Below are positions 22,763 to 34,558 of a stretch of DNA of 64,000 nucleotides, one piece after another. A model generated the notes under the pieces. The model was not told the origin of the DNA. It saw nothing but the letters and a program-made list of their open reading frames with translations, and ran no database searches. Numbering within the stretch: the first letter of the stretch is position 1; each line of letters begins with the position of its first letter. The stretch is from Prototheca cutis (Eukaryota; Chlorophyta; Trebouxiophyceae; Chlorellales; Chlorellaceae), in assembly GCA_002897115.2 (NCBI GenBank), contig BCIH01000010.1, positions 20,545-84,544 on the forward strand. The letters run 5' to 3'. The translations under genes were made by a program, and so were the position numbers.

Positions 22763-24007
22763 ATGCTGTGGCTGGCCATCTTTCTCACGGCCCTGGCCTC
22801 CACCTCCAGCTCTGTGGGCAAGGTGCTGCAGAAGCAGGGTACGACCCACCTGCCCCGCCTCACCGCCGACCGGCGGGTCCTGAGGCAGTACCTGACCTCG
22901 CGCACTTGGCTCGTGGGCGTGGCAGCCGACGTGCTGGGCGGCGTCATCCAGGTGGCAGCATTTGCCATGGCACCAGTGAGTGGCTGGGGGGTCGGTTGAG
23001 CTTGTGTTCTATCTTGGAAAGGATGCTTACTGCCACTGACCTGGCCAATTCTATTGCCCCCTGCCCATCTCACCCACGCCCATGCACAGGTGTCGGTGGT
23101 GCAGCCCGTGAGCGGACTGGGACTGGTGGGTCTGAGCCTGTACTCGCACATCGCCACACACGAGCGGATGACGGCGTGGGACTGGGGCGCTGTTGCGTTG
23201 GCTGGCGGCGGGACCCTGGCCCTGGGCGCCAGCAGCGGAGGCGGTGGAGGAGCAGCACCGCCCTCGCCCGCACGTGCCGTCGCGGTGCTGGGCTTGCTTA
23301 TTTTGACCCTGGCTGTGTCGCTCCATCCAGGGCTGCGGCAACGGCCAAAGGCGGCAACAGGTGCGGCGCCGCACCACCACCACCACCAGAGTGCTCCCAC
23401 CGCCGCCGCCGGTGGCCGGGGTACCGTCGCGGCGCTGCGGCGCATCCCACCGCCGGGCGGCGCGGCACGACTGGGTCTCCAGGCCGGCGCGTGCTTTGGC
23501 CTGTCGGGCGCCTCTTGCCGCGCGGGCTTCACGTATGCGGCCGCCGGCTGGCCCCNTGCGGCGGCGCTGGGCCTGGGCTGCAGCGTGGCACTGTCGTCCA
23601 CGGGGTTTGCCCTGCAGGCGCGCGGCCTCCGCGACGGCGCCACCGTCGTCGTCTGCACGGCCGCGGCCGTGACGGCCATGGCCTCAGGGGTCGTGGTGGG
23701 ACTGGCCGCGCTGGGCGAGGAATTGCCAGAGGGCCGCGGGGCACGGGCCCTGTGCCTCACCGCCTGGCTCGCTGTCGCCTCGGGCGTGGCCGCGCTGTCG
23801 GCCGGGGAGCGCGGNGCCGCGGTCGCAGTCGTTCGCTTCGGGGCGCAATGGCCGGCGGCCGTGCCCGCCGCCACCCGGCGGTGGGCGCTGCGCCGCTGCG
23901 CGGCCCTGCCGGAGACTTCTTCGTCCCCGGCGCTCGCGGGCCCCGTGGGGGGTAGTGCCCATGCCGTCACCACTCCGGCGCTGCCACCGCACCCGCGCCC
24001 CGAATAA
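22763..24007 (+). CDS. NIPA-like / drug-metabolite-transporter-fold membrane protein
   Basis: Exons 22763-22975 and 23090-24007 join in phase 0 for 376 residues. Hydrophobic helices follow the NIPA (DUF803) pattern: LAIFLTALASTSSSVGKVLQ at the start, WLVGVAADVLGGVIQVAAFA, then APVSVVQPVSGLGLV, the segment where family members have a Pro in a membrane half-helix. NIPA proteins are proposed Mg2+ transporters, but EamA-type transporters share the fold, so substrate is not claimed. The second half is Gly/Ala-rich with a His-rich loop (HHHHHQSAP). Two single N's fall in the exon. Confidence 0.75.
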
Positions 24008-24343
24008 ATCAATGTGAATCTCGACAATGGTGATGTCGACCCTTGTGACCTCTCTCTTTCTGCACGCACGGAAGCCACAACTAGAAGATACAACATGTAA
24101 TAATTACGCGCCCCTCCCTGTGTGAAAATGACTCAAAACTGTCACCGTGTTCTTCGTTGCTGCTGCATTACACGGGGACCGGGGGTGGGACACCGACACA
24201 CACACACAGCAAATGCGGAATGGGCCGGGCTGGATCGTGCGGTCGGCTTTTTCGAGCCCGCTGAGGCGCCAGCCTTCAGGCTGTGAGCTGCAGACAAACT
24301 CAGGGCCACTCCCGACGACATCAGCCTCGAGTCAACATTGAGC

Positions 24344-25648
24344 TCACTCGGACGAGGGCGCGGCATTGGGGTTGATCAGCTTCTTGATCTCGTCGTACAG
24401 GACCAGCACAAAGGCACCGCCGGCGCCACGCAGGACGTTGGACCAGGCACCCTTGAAGAAGGCACGGGGACCCTCCTGCTGCGCAATCTTGGCCCAGCAG
24501 TCGAGGGTGCCGTTGTACAGGCGCTCGCCACCAGCCTGCATCATCAGGCGCCGACGGACAGTGTCGAAGGGGTAGGACAGCACGCCAGCGGCGGCAGTGA
24601 CAGTCTGGGCGATCGCCCACTTGGCCACGAACGAGGCCTTGCGCTCGTCCTCAAAGACGGCACCCTTGGCCGTGTCGTACAGGCCAAAGTANGCGCCGCG
24701 GTAGACGATGATGCCCTGCACGGACACGCCAAAGCCCTGGTACAGACCCAGGGGACCGGCGCGGGCGGCGGTCTTGGAGAGGCAGTCGACGAGGCCGGTG
24801 AACTCGCGGGTCTTGCCGGAGCCGACATCGGCGGCCAGGCGCGTACGGGCAAAGTCCAGGGGGTAGACAATCAGCAGGGAGCCGGCGCCGGCCAGACCGC
24901 CGGAGGCCAGGTTGGTGGCGAAGAACTTCCAGAAGTCCTGCTTGGGGGAGTACTTGGGGAACAGGCCCTTGATCGTGTCCTTGAACGCAAAGTTGAAGGC
25001 CTGGGTGGGGAAGTACCGCACAACGTTGGCCAGGTTGCCGCGCCAGAAGGAGGCGATGCCCTGCTCGGCCGACACGCGGGTGAAGCAGTTCACGATGCCC
25101 GTGTAGCGGGGGATCTCGCCAGACTTGATGCGGGGGTTGGAGTCCTGGGTCTGCAGCAGCAGCTTCACACGCTCAATGGGGGCCACGATCGTCTTGGACA
25201 CGGCGCCGGCAGTGCCGCCCGCAGCCAGATCGGCAACGAAGGCCCATGCGTTGCTCTCAGCCTCCCTGTCGTCAAGAGTGGTGGTGGTGGGGGGGGGGGG
25301 GGGGGGGCTTGTTCATTCGTCGTGCGGTGAGGGCGTGGTGTGATGGTGCATGGGGGTCATGAAATGGGTGCTGGGTGTGAATCTCTGCTGTGCAGGCTTG
25401 TCCCACGAGGAAATCGAACAGATCCTCTTGCTCCAGACGGAACAAGACGTGCCCGCTCAAGAGCAAGTATGCAGAGCAAGAATACAACTGCCCAGCAACC
25501 CCAAGGCTCCTAACCACCCCCCCCCCCACCACAAAGCAACTCTTGCATCTCACTTGGCGGCAGGGATGAAGGTGCCGTTGACGGGAGCGCGCTTGGTGTT
25601 CATCAGACCGGCAATGCCGGCCTGCTGGTAGGCCTGGGAAGACAGCAT
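24344..25648 (-). CDS. AAC: Mitochondrial ADP/ATP carrier
   Basis: Exchanges ADP and ATP across the mitochondrial inner membrane. Exons 25554-25648 and 24344-25265 join in phase 2 for 338 residues. Three mitochondrial-carrier repeats have the Px[DE]xx[KR] signatures PIERVK, PLDFAR and PFDTVR. The nucleotide-carrier signature appears as RRRLMM; canonical AACs read RRRMMM, and Leu for Met is a mild variant. The N-terminal exon ([17 protein letters not shown]...) is a short extension as in plant AACs. The intron contains a poly-G run at about 25291-25307. Single N at 24692. Confidence 0.96.
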
Positions 25649-26685
25649 TGTGCCTGCGAGAACCGGGGGCGCGATGTCGCAGTCGTGAGCGGGCGGAGCT
25701 CGCGAAGGGCAACCGGAAACAAAAACGCCGCGAAACGGCACCAAAATGTTCAGCATGAACAAAAACCCAGGGGGCCATGACAGAGGCGTGGAGAACCTGA
25801 GGGCAATCGGGGGTCTGGTGTGACCAGCGATGAGGGCAGATGCCCTCAGCCAGCCCAAACCCCGGCCCGATCAGGCCCCTCCGCCCGGCGCAGCCCCATG
25901 CATGCGCCTTCATAATCAGCACACAGCGCAGGCGTCAATTCTTCTGGGCCAAGCACCGTTCCCGTGTCCAGCTCGGCGCAAGGTATGCTCGGGCCCAAGG
26001 GTCCAACCCCCAAGGCGAGGCAGGATTCTAGCCACAGCCCCTCCCTCCTTCACACCTTGTCTACGGGGAAATGCGGCCCCTGCTGAAGCAACCTACTGGA
26101 GGGAAATTCCTGAGCGAAAGGGAGAGATTCAGCGCGGGTCAGCACAGAAAATCGGGGCGCCTGTGCTGGCCGGCACTGACCCCGGGGTCAAAGTGGGGGC
26201 GGAGGTGGGTGACCGATTACTGATCGCGTGACCAACGACCTCCTGGCTGGCATGTCAAATCGGGCGCGCCAAAAGTGTTCGCGCCCGCATGTCACCGCGC
26301 GGACTGCTGCGCTTCACAGTCGCTCTTTCTGGTGGACACGAATTTTGGCGCACTGTATGCCGGTGCAGTGGCCCTGGATCTCTGTTGTTGTGGGGGGGAG
26401 CGGTGGCCGCGCAGGCGGCGCTAGCCGTGCCTTCTTTGAAATGTTCCCACGCAATCTGGCACACAGAAGGCAGTGTGTTTACAAAAGGCTACTAGGAAAT
26501 ACTACTACTGCAGGGACTGAGATACCATGCACAACAACGCATGCCAAAATGGTCGCACCCAGCAAGTTTTTTTTGGGGGGGGGGAGGGGGGATATGAGCA
26601 GCAACGGGCCGGTTAGGGGCTTGTCCAAGCGCTGCAGTCAGTCAGCCAATCGGCCATTCCAGCAACTGCAGCCCCAAGCCGGTAT
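25649..26685. other. Intergenic, about 1 kb
   Basis: Contains the AAC promoter (-) and the end of the ABC1 kinase transcript. I see no gene; a G-rich run lies at 26573-26590. Confidence 0.5.
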
Positions 26686-27275
26686 TCACGGTTTCCAGGC
26701 CAGGACACGCGCGACGTCCCAAGGGTTTGTGGTCAGAGGGTCGTCAAACGTGGGTACGCGCTGCAGCATCTCCACGTCAGCGACGGTGGTCAGGAGCGCG
26801 GCAAGCCCCCCTTTCTTTGCGGCCAGCAGGCGCTTGACTTCCTGGAGCGTGGAGTGCTTGGGGTCGAGGTCGTGGCTCCAGCCTTCCAGCACCAGCGTGG
26901 TCACCACGGTCGCGCAGATGTGGCCTGGTAAGCAGACGGCATGCTGGCGGCAGAGATCCAGCACCGCACCCAGTTCTTCGGCCCCGTTGGCATCAGACCC
27001 GGGGACAAGGGCTGCCGAGGCGCGCAGCACGTCCATGCGCGCGGCGAGGTCGGCCCGGAACCCGTCCGGGTCGGGACACGTCTGTTCGTCCCCCGAGAAA
27101 GCCAAGACCCAGCGCGCCATGGCGTCGCCGTCCAGGCGTGTGAAAGCATCAAACAGCCCGCACATGTTGTCCTGGTCCTCGGGCGACAGGCGCATGGCCA
27201 TGCCCGCGTCCAGCAGGACCATGCGGGGGCGCCGCAGCCAGTCCACGGGCGGCGTCAGGTCCACGCCCAAGAAAG

Positions 27276-27306
<31 letters not shown>

Positions 27307-29127
27307 TGTTGATTGGGGAGGGATGCTGCTTTCGTCCTTTGAATCATGGGTGCAGGCACATGCACACCCTGAAGAAGAACACCCCACCAAGACGCACCCC
27401 GGTCTTTGTTAACAGCAAGCGGGCAGCGTCGGCGAGGCGGGCGGCGTGGACGCCTCCCGGGGTTTCCAGCCGAACTAAAATATTCCCCGGGTGCAGGTCG
27501 GCGTGAATAAACGCGTCCAGGAGCATCATGTGCAACATGGTCCGGGCGCCAATGACTGCCAGGGCCGAGTTGAAGGGTGCGCCCGGCCCGCGCGCGACGT
27601 ATTCGCTGATGTGGCGGCCGTCCTCGTACGTCTCCACCAGCACCCCCGGGTGCACCAGCGGGTAGAGGGGGATGGGGAAGCTGACGTCCCCCATGCCCCG
27701 GAAATTGTAGTTGAACGCATGTAGGTGCATGGCCTCGCGCCCCAGGTCCACCTGCTCCCTCAACGGCGCAGCAAACTGCTTCAGCGACTCCTCCAGCCGC
27801 AGGTGCGCGAGCCAGGGAAGCTTGCTCAGCACGTATGCCGCCGCCGACATCAGCGCAAAGTCCCGCTCGATGGCCTCACACACCCCCGGGTGCCGCACCT
27901 TGACCGCCACCACTGTCCCTGTGGGAGTATGGCGTTTTCCGGGTTTTTTTTACCGAATTATTCATTGGGTTTTCATCGAATGCTGCGTTCTGTGCTGCTG
28001 GGCTGGCGGCGCAATAGGGTTGCTTGCGGGGGCTTCAGGTCCTCCATGAACCTCCCAGCCCTCCCCATTCTCCCACTCCTGGCGGGCCCCCCACTGCCGA
28101 CTCCCAGCCTACCACCAAACNCCCCGCCAGCAACCCCAACCCGGATACCTTCGTCCATGCCGGTGAGGCGGGCGCCTGTTTCAGACAGCTGCGCACGGTG
28201 GATTTGGCCGATGGAGCCCGAGGCCACGGGCTGCTGCTCGAACGAGTAAAACAGGTCAGCCGCGGCAAAGCCAAACGCTTCCGTGACCGCGGCCTCGGTG
28301 ACGGCTGGCGCGTGGGCCGGGGCCTGGGTGTGCAGCTTTTCCAGCTCGACGGCAAGGTCGGGGGGGAACAGGTCGCGCCGCGTGGCCGCCCACTGGCCCC
28401 ACTTGATGAACGCGGGCCCGCCCCGTTCCAGCGACCGCCGCAGCAGTCGCAGCCAGGCGGGGCGCCACGTGCTGGAGCGCCGCGCCGCCAGCGGTGCCAG
28501 CACACCCACGGGTGCAAACACAACCAGCAGCCAGAGCAAACGCATGACCATGGCCAGCCGGCGGAGCAGGCGCCTCCACAGGCTCGCGGTCGCGGCGACG
28601 CTGGCCTCCGCGTCGGCGCGCTCCGCTGCTGCCAAATAAGCAGCTTCGCCCCTTGTAACAGGGGAGGAAAAGCACCACGCGATGCGCGGGTCGCCCCGAC
28701 TCAACCGCTCGGCGAACAACAAGCTCAGCGCGCGGCCCCATCGAGGCTGCGTCGCGTACATTGCGTTGATCAGTGCCAGGCGCGCGCTGTATCCGCTGCC
28801 CAGCAGCCGGTCCACCGAGGGGCCCAGCCGCGCGCGCGCCCAGTCGGATGCCGCGTCCTGCAGCCGCCCCGTCCAGGGGGTGGTGGCGGTTGCCGGCGGT
28901 CCAGACGCGCCGCCGGCCCGCCCCACAGCGCGCAGCACTCTCAGCGTGCCGCCTTCAAACGCGAGGGAGCTGCTGTACGCGGCCACACGTGTCGCGCGCC
29001 ATGCCGCAGGGGCCAGGTCCGACGCTGTGGCGGCGATGCCTGTGGCACCCGCCACCGCCCCCCCTGCCCTGCTGCTGCCATGATGGGACAGCAGGAGCCT
29101 GGCAGCGCGGGATGCAGTCCGCTGCAT
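26686..29127 (-). CDS. ABC1/UbiB-family atypical kinase, ADCK2-like
   Basis: Exons 28149-29127, 27398-27918 and 26686-27276 join in frame for 696 residues. An Ala/Arg/Ser-rich N-terminus (MQRTASRAARLLL) suggests mitochondrial or plastid import. After a hydrophobic segment (LLWLLVVFAPVGVLAPL) comes the KxGQ motif FIKWGQWAATRRDLFP, then ASGSIGQIH (Ala/Gly-rich loop), VAVKVRHPG, FIHADLHPGNI with the catalytic Asp, and LLDAGMA in place of DFG. The spacing and GQWAxTRxDLFP wording are those of ADCK2 rather than ADCK3/COQ8. These kinase-like proteins support coenzyme Q or lipid metabolism. A (CA)n tract runs into the last acceptor. Confidence 0.9.
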
Positions 29128-29877
29128 TCCAGCTCACAGGCGCCCCCGTGTCAAGGGGCCCTGCGAAGCAGCGGGGGGGTTTCACGGATGGGCCAGGGGT
29201 TCCTGACCACGGCCACACAAGTTTTGTTGCCCCCGAATCTCCCCTGCCACCGCGCACCTGTCCACGCTCCAGCGCGCCCGTTCAAGGCCAGAAACCCCAA
29301 TCTATCGTGCGGTGCCACCTGCACCCTTGCAGGGGGCCTGCCCGCGAATGGCTCTGGCCAACTCTCCCGGCGGAACGATCAGGATCCTGGTGCATGACGA
29401 GGCTCGAACGGCATGGCCCAGGCAACCAGCGCCTATCCCAATCCGAATGGCAATATCTCAGATTCACATGGGCATAAACGGATTTTTTTCAAGGCCATGA
29501 ACGCCGCTTTGGCGCATGACCGAGGCGGCGGTGCCGTGGCATGCCGGGCCCGACACCAAGGTGAGGACAAGCCTGGGGAAACCGAGGCGAATGGAGTGGG
29601 CGGGACCCATTCGACCCGGGGGAATTACTCCACCGAACCGCCCGTGGCTCCGTGATAACCTACGGTGGGCACCGTGACGAACCCTGTCAATCGTAGCTAT
29701 TATGCTGTTCCGCTTCCGTACGCCTGGCCACGGCCCAGAGACGCCTTTGTAACAGTGATTTCGCTGTTTTACTCCCTTCTTCGACCAGCCCTCCCAGGCA
29801 GTCCGGCTTCCGTCGAGACTGTTCCAGAACTTACGTGCCGCGTCGCAACCTCGTTGTTGACCTCCTGTATTTGAACA
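29128..29877. other. Divergent intergenic region
   Basis: Separates the ABC1 kinase (-) and the PNRC-like gene (+), so it should hold both promoters. No exon seen. Confidence 0.5.
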
Positions 29878-30796
29878 ATGGCGACAGTGGCCATCCTGCA
29901 GTCGCCTGCGGCGGTTGCCAAGCACATGCCCCGGACGGTCCGTTCGGTGCGGGCGTTGGATTCTGGTTTCCGCGCGGCCGGGCGGTTCTGGCTGGGGAAA
30001 GGCCGCTGCCTCAGGATCCCCCAATCTGTGCTTGTGTGTGACCTGAAACATCTGAGCGATGTGCAGGGACGTTTCATGGGCGATGCGGAGGGTCTCGTGG
30101 ATGCTCTGACGGCGGCCTGCGAACGCCCCGCTGTGACCCAGCCCGAGCTCAAGGTGAGCGCCTGGGTCTCGGATCTTCGAGATGGTGGGAGTGTCCGTGA
30201 CTCGTCTTATCTTGTTTCTGCAAGGATCTGCACCTTGTGATGCGTTTTGTGACCCGTCTGTGCTGAAATCCATTCATCAACCTGGTCGTGTGCAGGAGCG
30301 CAAGCTGGTCCCTTACTTTGGTGCCGAGGAGAACACTGGTGGCCAGTTTGCCACACTGGAGAACAGGCGGTGCGTTATTTCATGGTGGCTATCGCTGCTG
30401 TCGTTCGTGTGCTGGCTGGTCGTGGCAGGCGAGTATTGCTTTCCGGTGAAGCGTCCTTGTCGCTCAACTCTACCCCCTCTTGGCGATGCTCTCTGCAGGC
30501 AAACTAACGGCACACCCAAGCCCAAGGCCGGCAAGACCGCCCGTCGGCGCGAGCAGGCCAAGCCCGAGGCCGTGGCCCCGACCCTGGCCCGCACCCCGAC
30601 GCCCAAGTCCGCGCCACTGAGTCCCGGACAGAACCCCAACCGCGCCCCTCGGTCGCCGCAGCGCAAGCGCCAGGAGACCCCCGTGCGCACGCCGCAGGCC
30701 ATGCGGTCGGTCATGTATGCCGGCCCGGGTTTCACCAACAGCCCCGTCCCCGAGTCGCTGCCCCTGCCACCCGCCAGCCTGCTGCTGGCGGCCTGA
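29878..30796 (+). CDS. Disordered protein with C-terminal PNRC/EDC1-like motif
   Basis: Exons 29878-30153, 30296-30369 and 30499-30796 give 215 residues. The first 90 residues are weakly conserved looking (AAVAKHMPRTVRSVRALD). The third exon is basic and Pro-rich (PKPKAGKTARRREQ, APRSPQRKRQ). Near the end is MYAGPGFTNSPVPESLPLPP, which fits the PNRC/EDC1 short motif (YAGxxF...SPxPxxLPxPP) that binds the EVH1 domain of the decapping activator DCP1. A role in mRNA decapping is inferred from the motif alone. Confidence 0.75.
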
Positions 30797-33113
30797 GGTA
30801 GTCGGTGTGGGGGTGGAGGGCCCACTCAAGGGCCCGCCACCTCACCGTCGGAGGGGTGAAGAGGGGTGCGCGAGAGCGCATTCCCCTCCCTCCCAATGCT
30901 TGGCCCTCCGCTCGCCCTTGTTCATGTAGCAGGGAGGCAGGGNNGGCCTCCGGACCTCCGGACTTCATCGTATAGATTCAATGCGGCCTCAACCGCTCCC
31001 TTCATGCCTGCCGGCCTGTTGACCGTCGACGGCCATATTTCGCTCGTCGTGGCCACGTGCCGACTGGTCCGATTCGGCGCGCCTTGTTCTCTAGCCGGAC
31101 CCGTGACGCGGCGGCGCCACCGGGCGCCCTGTCGTGTGCCGGGATTACGTCCGGCCAACACCCGCACGGGTGCCGGCCGTCGGGTCGCCTGTCTCTCCGC
31201 TTTTCGTCCCCGAGGGCGTGGGACAGGCCCGTCGATGGCGCCGTCTGGTCTTGTTTGATCCAGGACAGACGGATGCCCTTTACTCCTTCCCTTCTTTTCG
31301 TTGAGCGTTTCCCGCTGGAGTGTGAATCTCGTTGGCAGCATCGTGGGCCACGTGACCTTGTTCGCGTTCTGAAAGCGATGATGTTGGGTGCTGGCGTTGT
31401 CGCCCGGCGGCTGCTTACGCCTGGCAATGAGTTGTCTCGATGGACGACTTGGCAAGGCACCCAACTTGTGATTGTGACGGTGGATTGGGTTTTGAGATTG
31501 GGCTCGGCGCTGCCGTGCCCGCGCCCCGCCGGGCCCCCCCTTCCCTTTACTCCTATCCCTCTCCCACGCACACGCAAACAAACACTCTGATTTATCCCCG
31601 ATGCTACCCCCTTCATATCACCGTTGTCTACGGTTGAACTTGGCGCTGTCGGCGAGTCGTCACGACCATCGAGTGAGTGACTTTTTGTTTGACCCCNGTC
31701 CGTCCCTCCGACTCGCCGCAGCAGCGCGAGCTCTTGACTGCGGCCGTCGTGTTTATGCCGCCGTCTCCGGGACCCGTCCGCCAGCCACACAGGCGTGTTT
31801 AAAGAGCCTGGCCGGTTTCGGGCGGCCCGAGGACCCTCCGGCACGTGCGCCGCCGCTTCCTTTGTTTATAAAGCGCACACGGCCTTGCTGTGCCGTCTGA
31901 TGCATGCATGCTTGTTTCACCTCGACGCGAGCATTCATTCCCTCCCTGATGATGTATGTACCATACAAGGCCCACGGCGGTCTTATACTTTGCATTTGGG
32001 TGAGGGTTGGTATGGGAGGGGGGGATCCCCCCCCCTTCCACCGCACTTTCCAGTCCCTTATGGACACCGCTCCTTGCCAGGTCATGTTTGCAAGGCCCCC
32101 TATCCATCATGCCCGAGTCATGCCCCAGTTTTTTTGAGGTGGGGGGGTGGGTTGGCACCGTGCCATGCACCCCCCCCCAACAAAAAAGAAAGAGGAAAAT
32201 GGAGCATGCTCGCTTGTTGGTATTTGTGCTGTGTTTTGGCTGCGGCGTCTTCTGGCGTTGTTGTACTGACGGAAAAGCCGTCCTTGTTTTTTCACAGGGA
32301 TGGTGCCGTGCTCACCTCAAAACTGCAGACACCCTTGGAGATCGCCTGTCATTTGTGTGCCTAAAGGGCCCCAGCACCCCTCTTTGTCGTGGGTTGTGCG
32401 GCCAGGAGCCCTTTGGCCTGGCGCTGACTTGGTTGATGGGGCACGCCCAGCAGCCGGTCGTTCCTATGCCGTCGGGGCCCCTAGGGGCACACCCCACCCA
32501 GCGTTCTGTCATTTGTCCATTATTTGAAAAACCCCCTTTGCTTTTGATCTCATATGACCCCGCCGCCGCTGTTCCTGGCTTTTGCCAGGGCAGTCGCGGT
32601 CTTGGGCATGATTGGAAAGGGAGGCCACCACATCCGTTGTGGAGGCCTTTCCAATTTTGGCGCTCAAGCCCATGGCGCCTGCCCATGACGCTCCCGCCTC
32701 GCTGGGTTTTTTCCCTGGCATTGCCGGTACGGATGCATGGGGAGTCTTGATGCTGGTTGGTCCAGCGCAGCGGCCCCCCCCCCGGTCCCCACTGGCATCG
32801 CCAGTTTTTCCCAGCAGATGCTGGAGGCNCTGAGACTGCATGCAGATGTAACGCCATGATACACTTGAGAGGGGCCTGCATCGGGGCACGGAGGAGGGGG
32901 CAGGCCTGCATCTGGGCACGGATGGGGGGCGCGCTACCCGATGGGTGTTTTGACAGCTCTTGCCGGCATACAAAAAGGAGGTGGTTCGCGGACCGTTGGA
33001 GGGCCCAGTGCTAACAACGGCGACATGTCGACATGGCGTCGAGTTTTCCAGTGTCCAGAGTCGTTCAAAGTTTATTGAAGACAATTGCCGTTCTCTGCGC
33101 ACACCGTGAGACG
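30797..33113. other. Gene-poor interval, 2.3 kb
   Basis: No coding exon on either strand can be supported; open frames are short and without family features. The first part may be a long 3' UTR. An inverted repeat lies at 32611-32655. Noncoding RNA cannot be excluded. Confidence 0.5.
32611..32655. repeat. Imperfect inverted repeat (hairpin)
   Basis: ATTGGAAAGG...CCACA at left is complementary to TGTGG...CCTTTCCAAT at right, about 17-20 paired bases around a 4-6 base loop with a small internal loop. Confidence 0.75.
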
Positions 33114-34268
33114 ATGTCTCGCATGCAGGCCGGCCAGCAGGTCCCGGACAGGTCGGGCCTGCAGTTCGACAAGGAGAACGTCGACCCGAATACAAAGGTT
33201 TGTTGGCTTGATTGACAGATGCAACGTACGAGGACGGAAAGTTTTAATAATGCCATCTCATTGTGTCCCTGCGATCCCTGTTGCAGTGGAGACGGTTGTG
33301 GCACGCCAAGACCCCAGCTGCCAAGGGAGGCGAGCTCCTACGGTCGGCAGCCAGCCAACCCTCGCAGCCCTGCGCGATCCTGGATTCCTTCAACGCGGCG
33401 CTGGACGGCACGAGCGAGGCGGATGCCAACTGGCTTGGAACCCCCGACCCCTGGCTGGACACCAGGGCCCCAAGGACCCCGCGGGGTCAGGACGCCGACC
33501 TCCCGAGCCCCCGGCTGCTGAACGTGCTGGAGAGCCATGTGGCAGACTGGCCAGAGGACACCCTGGATAGCCTTGCTGTGGAGCTGCCTGAGCTCCACTA
33601 TGCAGACAACGTGTTGAGTGACGGCGCAGGACGGGCAGCGTGCGAACCCTGCACGCCGGCACGACCGGGACTCGAGCCGACGACACCTGAGCAGGCGCAG
33701 ACAGCTGGTGCCTGTGATCCTCGCGCTGCCGCCAGCACCCCCTNGCCTACCGGAAACCAACTGGGTCTCCTGGAGGCCGCGGTGCATGCGGCAATGCAGC
33801 AGCTACAGCCCACGCCCGGCGGCATGCTGGCTGCAGAGGCGCTAGGACTGCTGGAATGGCTTAGTCTGTCCAAGGAACGTGCCAGGGCCGGCGGCCGGAC
33901 GCCAGCAGACGTCACCGAGCAGTATTTCACACCCGTTGCCAGCAGTGACTTTGGAGGGTCTCCCACTCCCAGTTCCTATGGCACCCCCGTGTGCCACCTC
34001 GAGGTTCGTTTGGGTTCGGTGGTTTTGTCATGTCACTTTTGCGGACCTTGCAGCGTGGATGACGTGACTATCGGCCCTTGTTAACCGTCGAGTGCATGCT
34101 CATCTGCCCCTCCGTCCCTGCTTCTCTGGCATTGTACAGGCACTAGAGACCCCCCAGCCGGTGGCGAACAAGACAGAGGATGACGTCGCCATCACGCCGC
34201 TCATGCAGGCCATCGAGCTCTGTGATGAGTCGGATTTTCTGACTGCCCACGTCGAGATTGACTGGTGA
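33114..34268 (+). CDS. KEN-box protein of unknown family
   Basis: Exons 33114-33197, 33287-34003 and 34140-34268 give 309 residues. The N-terminus carries GLQFDKENVDPNTK, a classic KEN degron with the usual following Pro. The rest is acidic and Ser/Thr/Pro-rich with many TP/SP sites (NWLGTPDPW, RAPRTPRG, CTPARPG, YFTPVASSDFGGSPTP), suggesting CDK phosphorylation, plus one Leu-rich helical stretch (LLEAAVHAAMQQLQ). No catalytic domain is visible. A securin-like or other APC/C substrate is possible, but no family was recognised. An upstream ATG at 33033 is an alternative start. Single N at 33744. Confidence 0.72.
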
Positions 34269-34558
34269 ACGTCTCGTCGTTCTGATTGGCTGCCCCGCAG
34301 GTGTATGAGCGTGAGACTGCTGGGTTGCAACACTGCCGGGACCTCTCTTGGGCGNGCCTTGGCTGCTGCAATGGACATCTGCCTGGTTTGTGTACATGAG
34401 ATTGCTTGCACAGCGCAGCCAGGAGGTTCCTTCTGCTTGTGATGGCATTGCCAATGAGAGCACGAAAGAATATCCCAACAGAGACCCGGTCAGGAGAAGC
34501 AGGGTTTTTAGGGGGAGCACATGCATTGCTCGTGCTCTTATTTGATGGCCACCATCAT

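Noticed and set aside
22594..24096. 500-codon open frame on the minus strand
   Set aside because: Antisense to the NIPA-like gene; Ala/Pro/Arg-rich composition produced by GC-rich coding DNA.
24338..25330. 330-codon open frame on the plus strand
   Set aside because: Antisense shadow of the ADP/ATP carrier.
28024..29397. 457-codon open frame on the plus strand
   Set aside because: Antisense shadow of the ABC1 kinase exon; no family features.
31002..31844. 280-codon minus-strand frame in the gene-poor interval
   Set aside because: Basic, low-information composition, no start or splice support and no domain; treated as chance.
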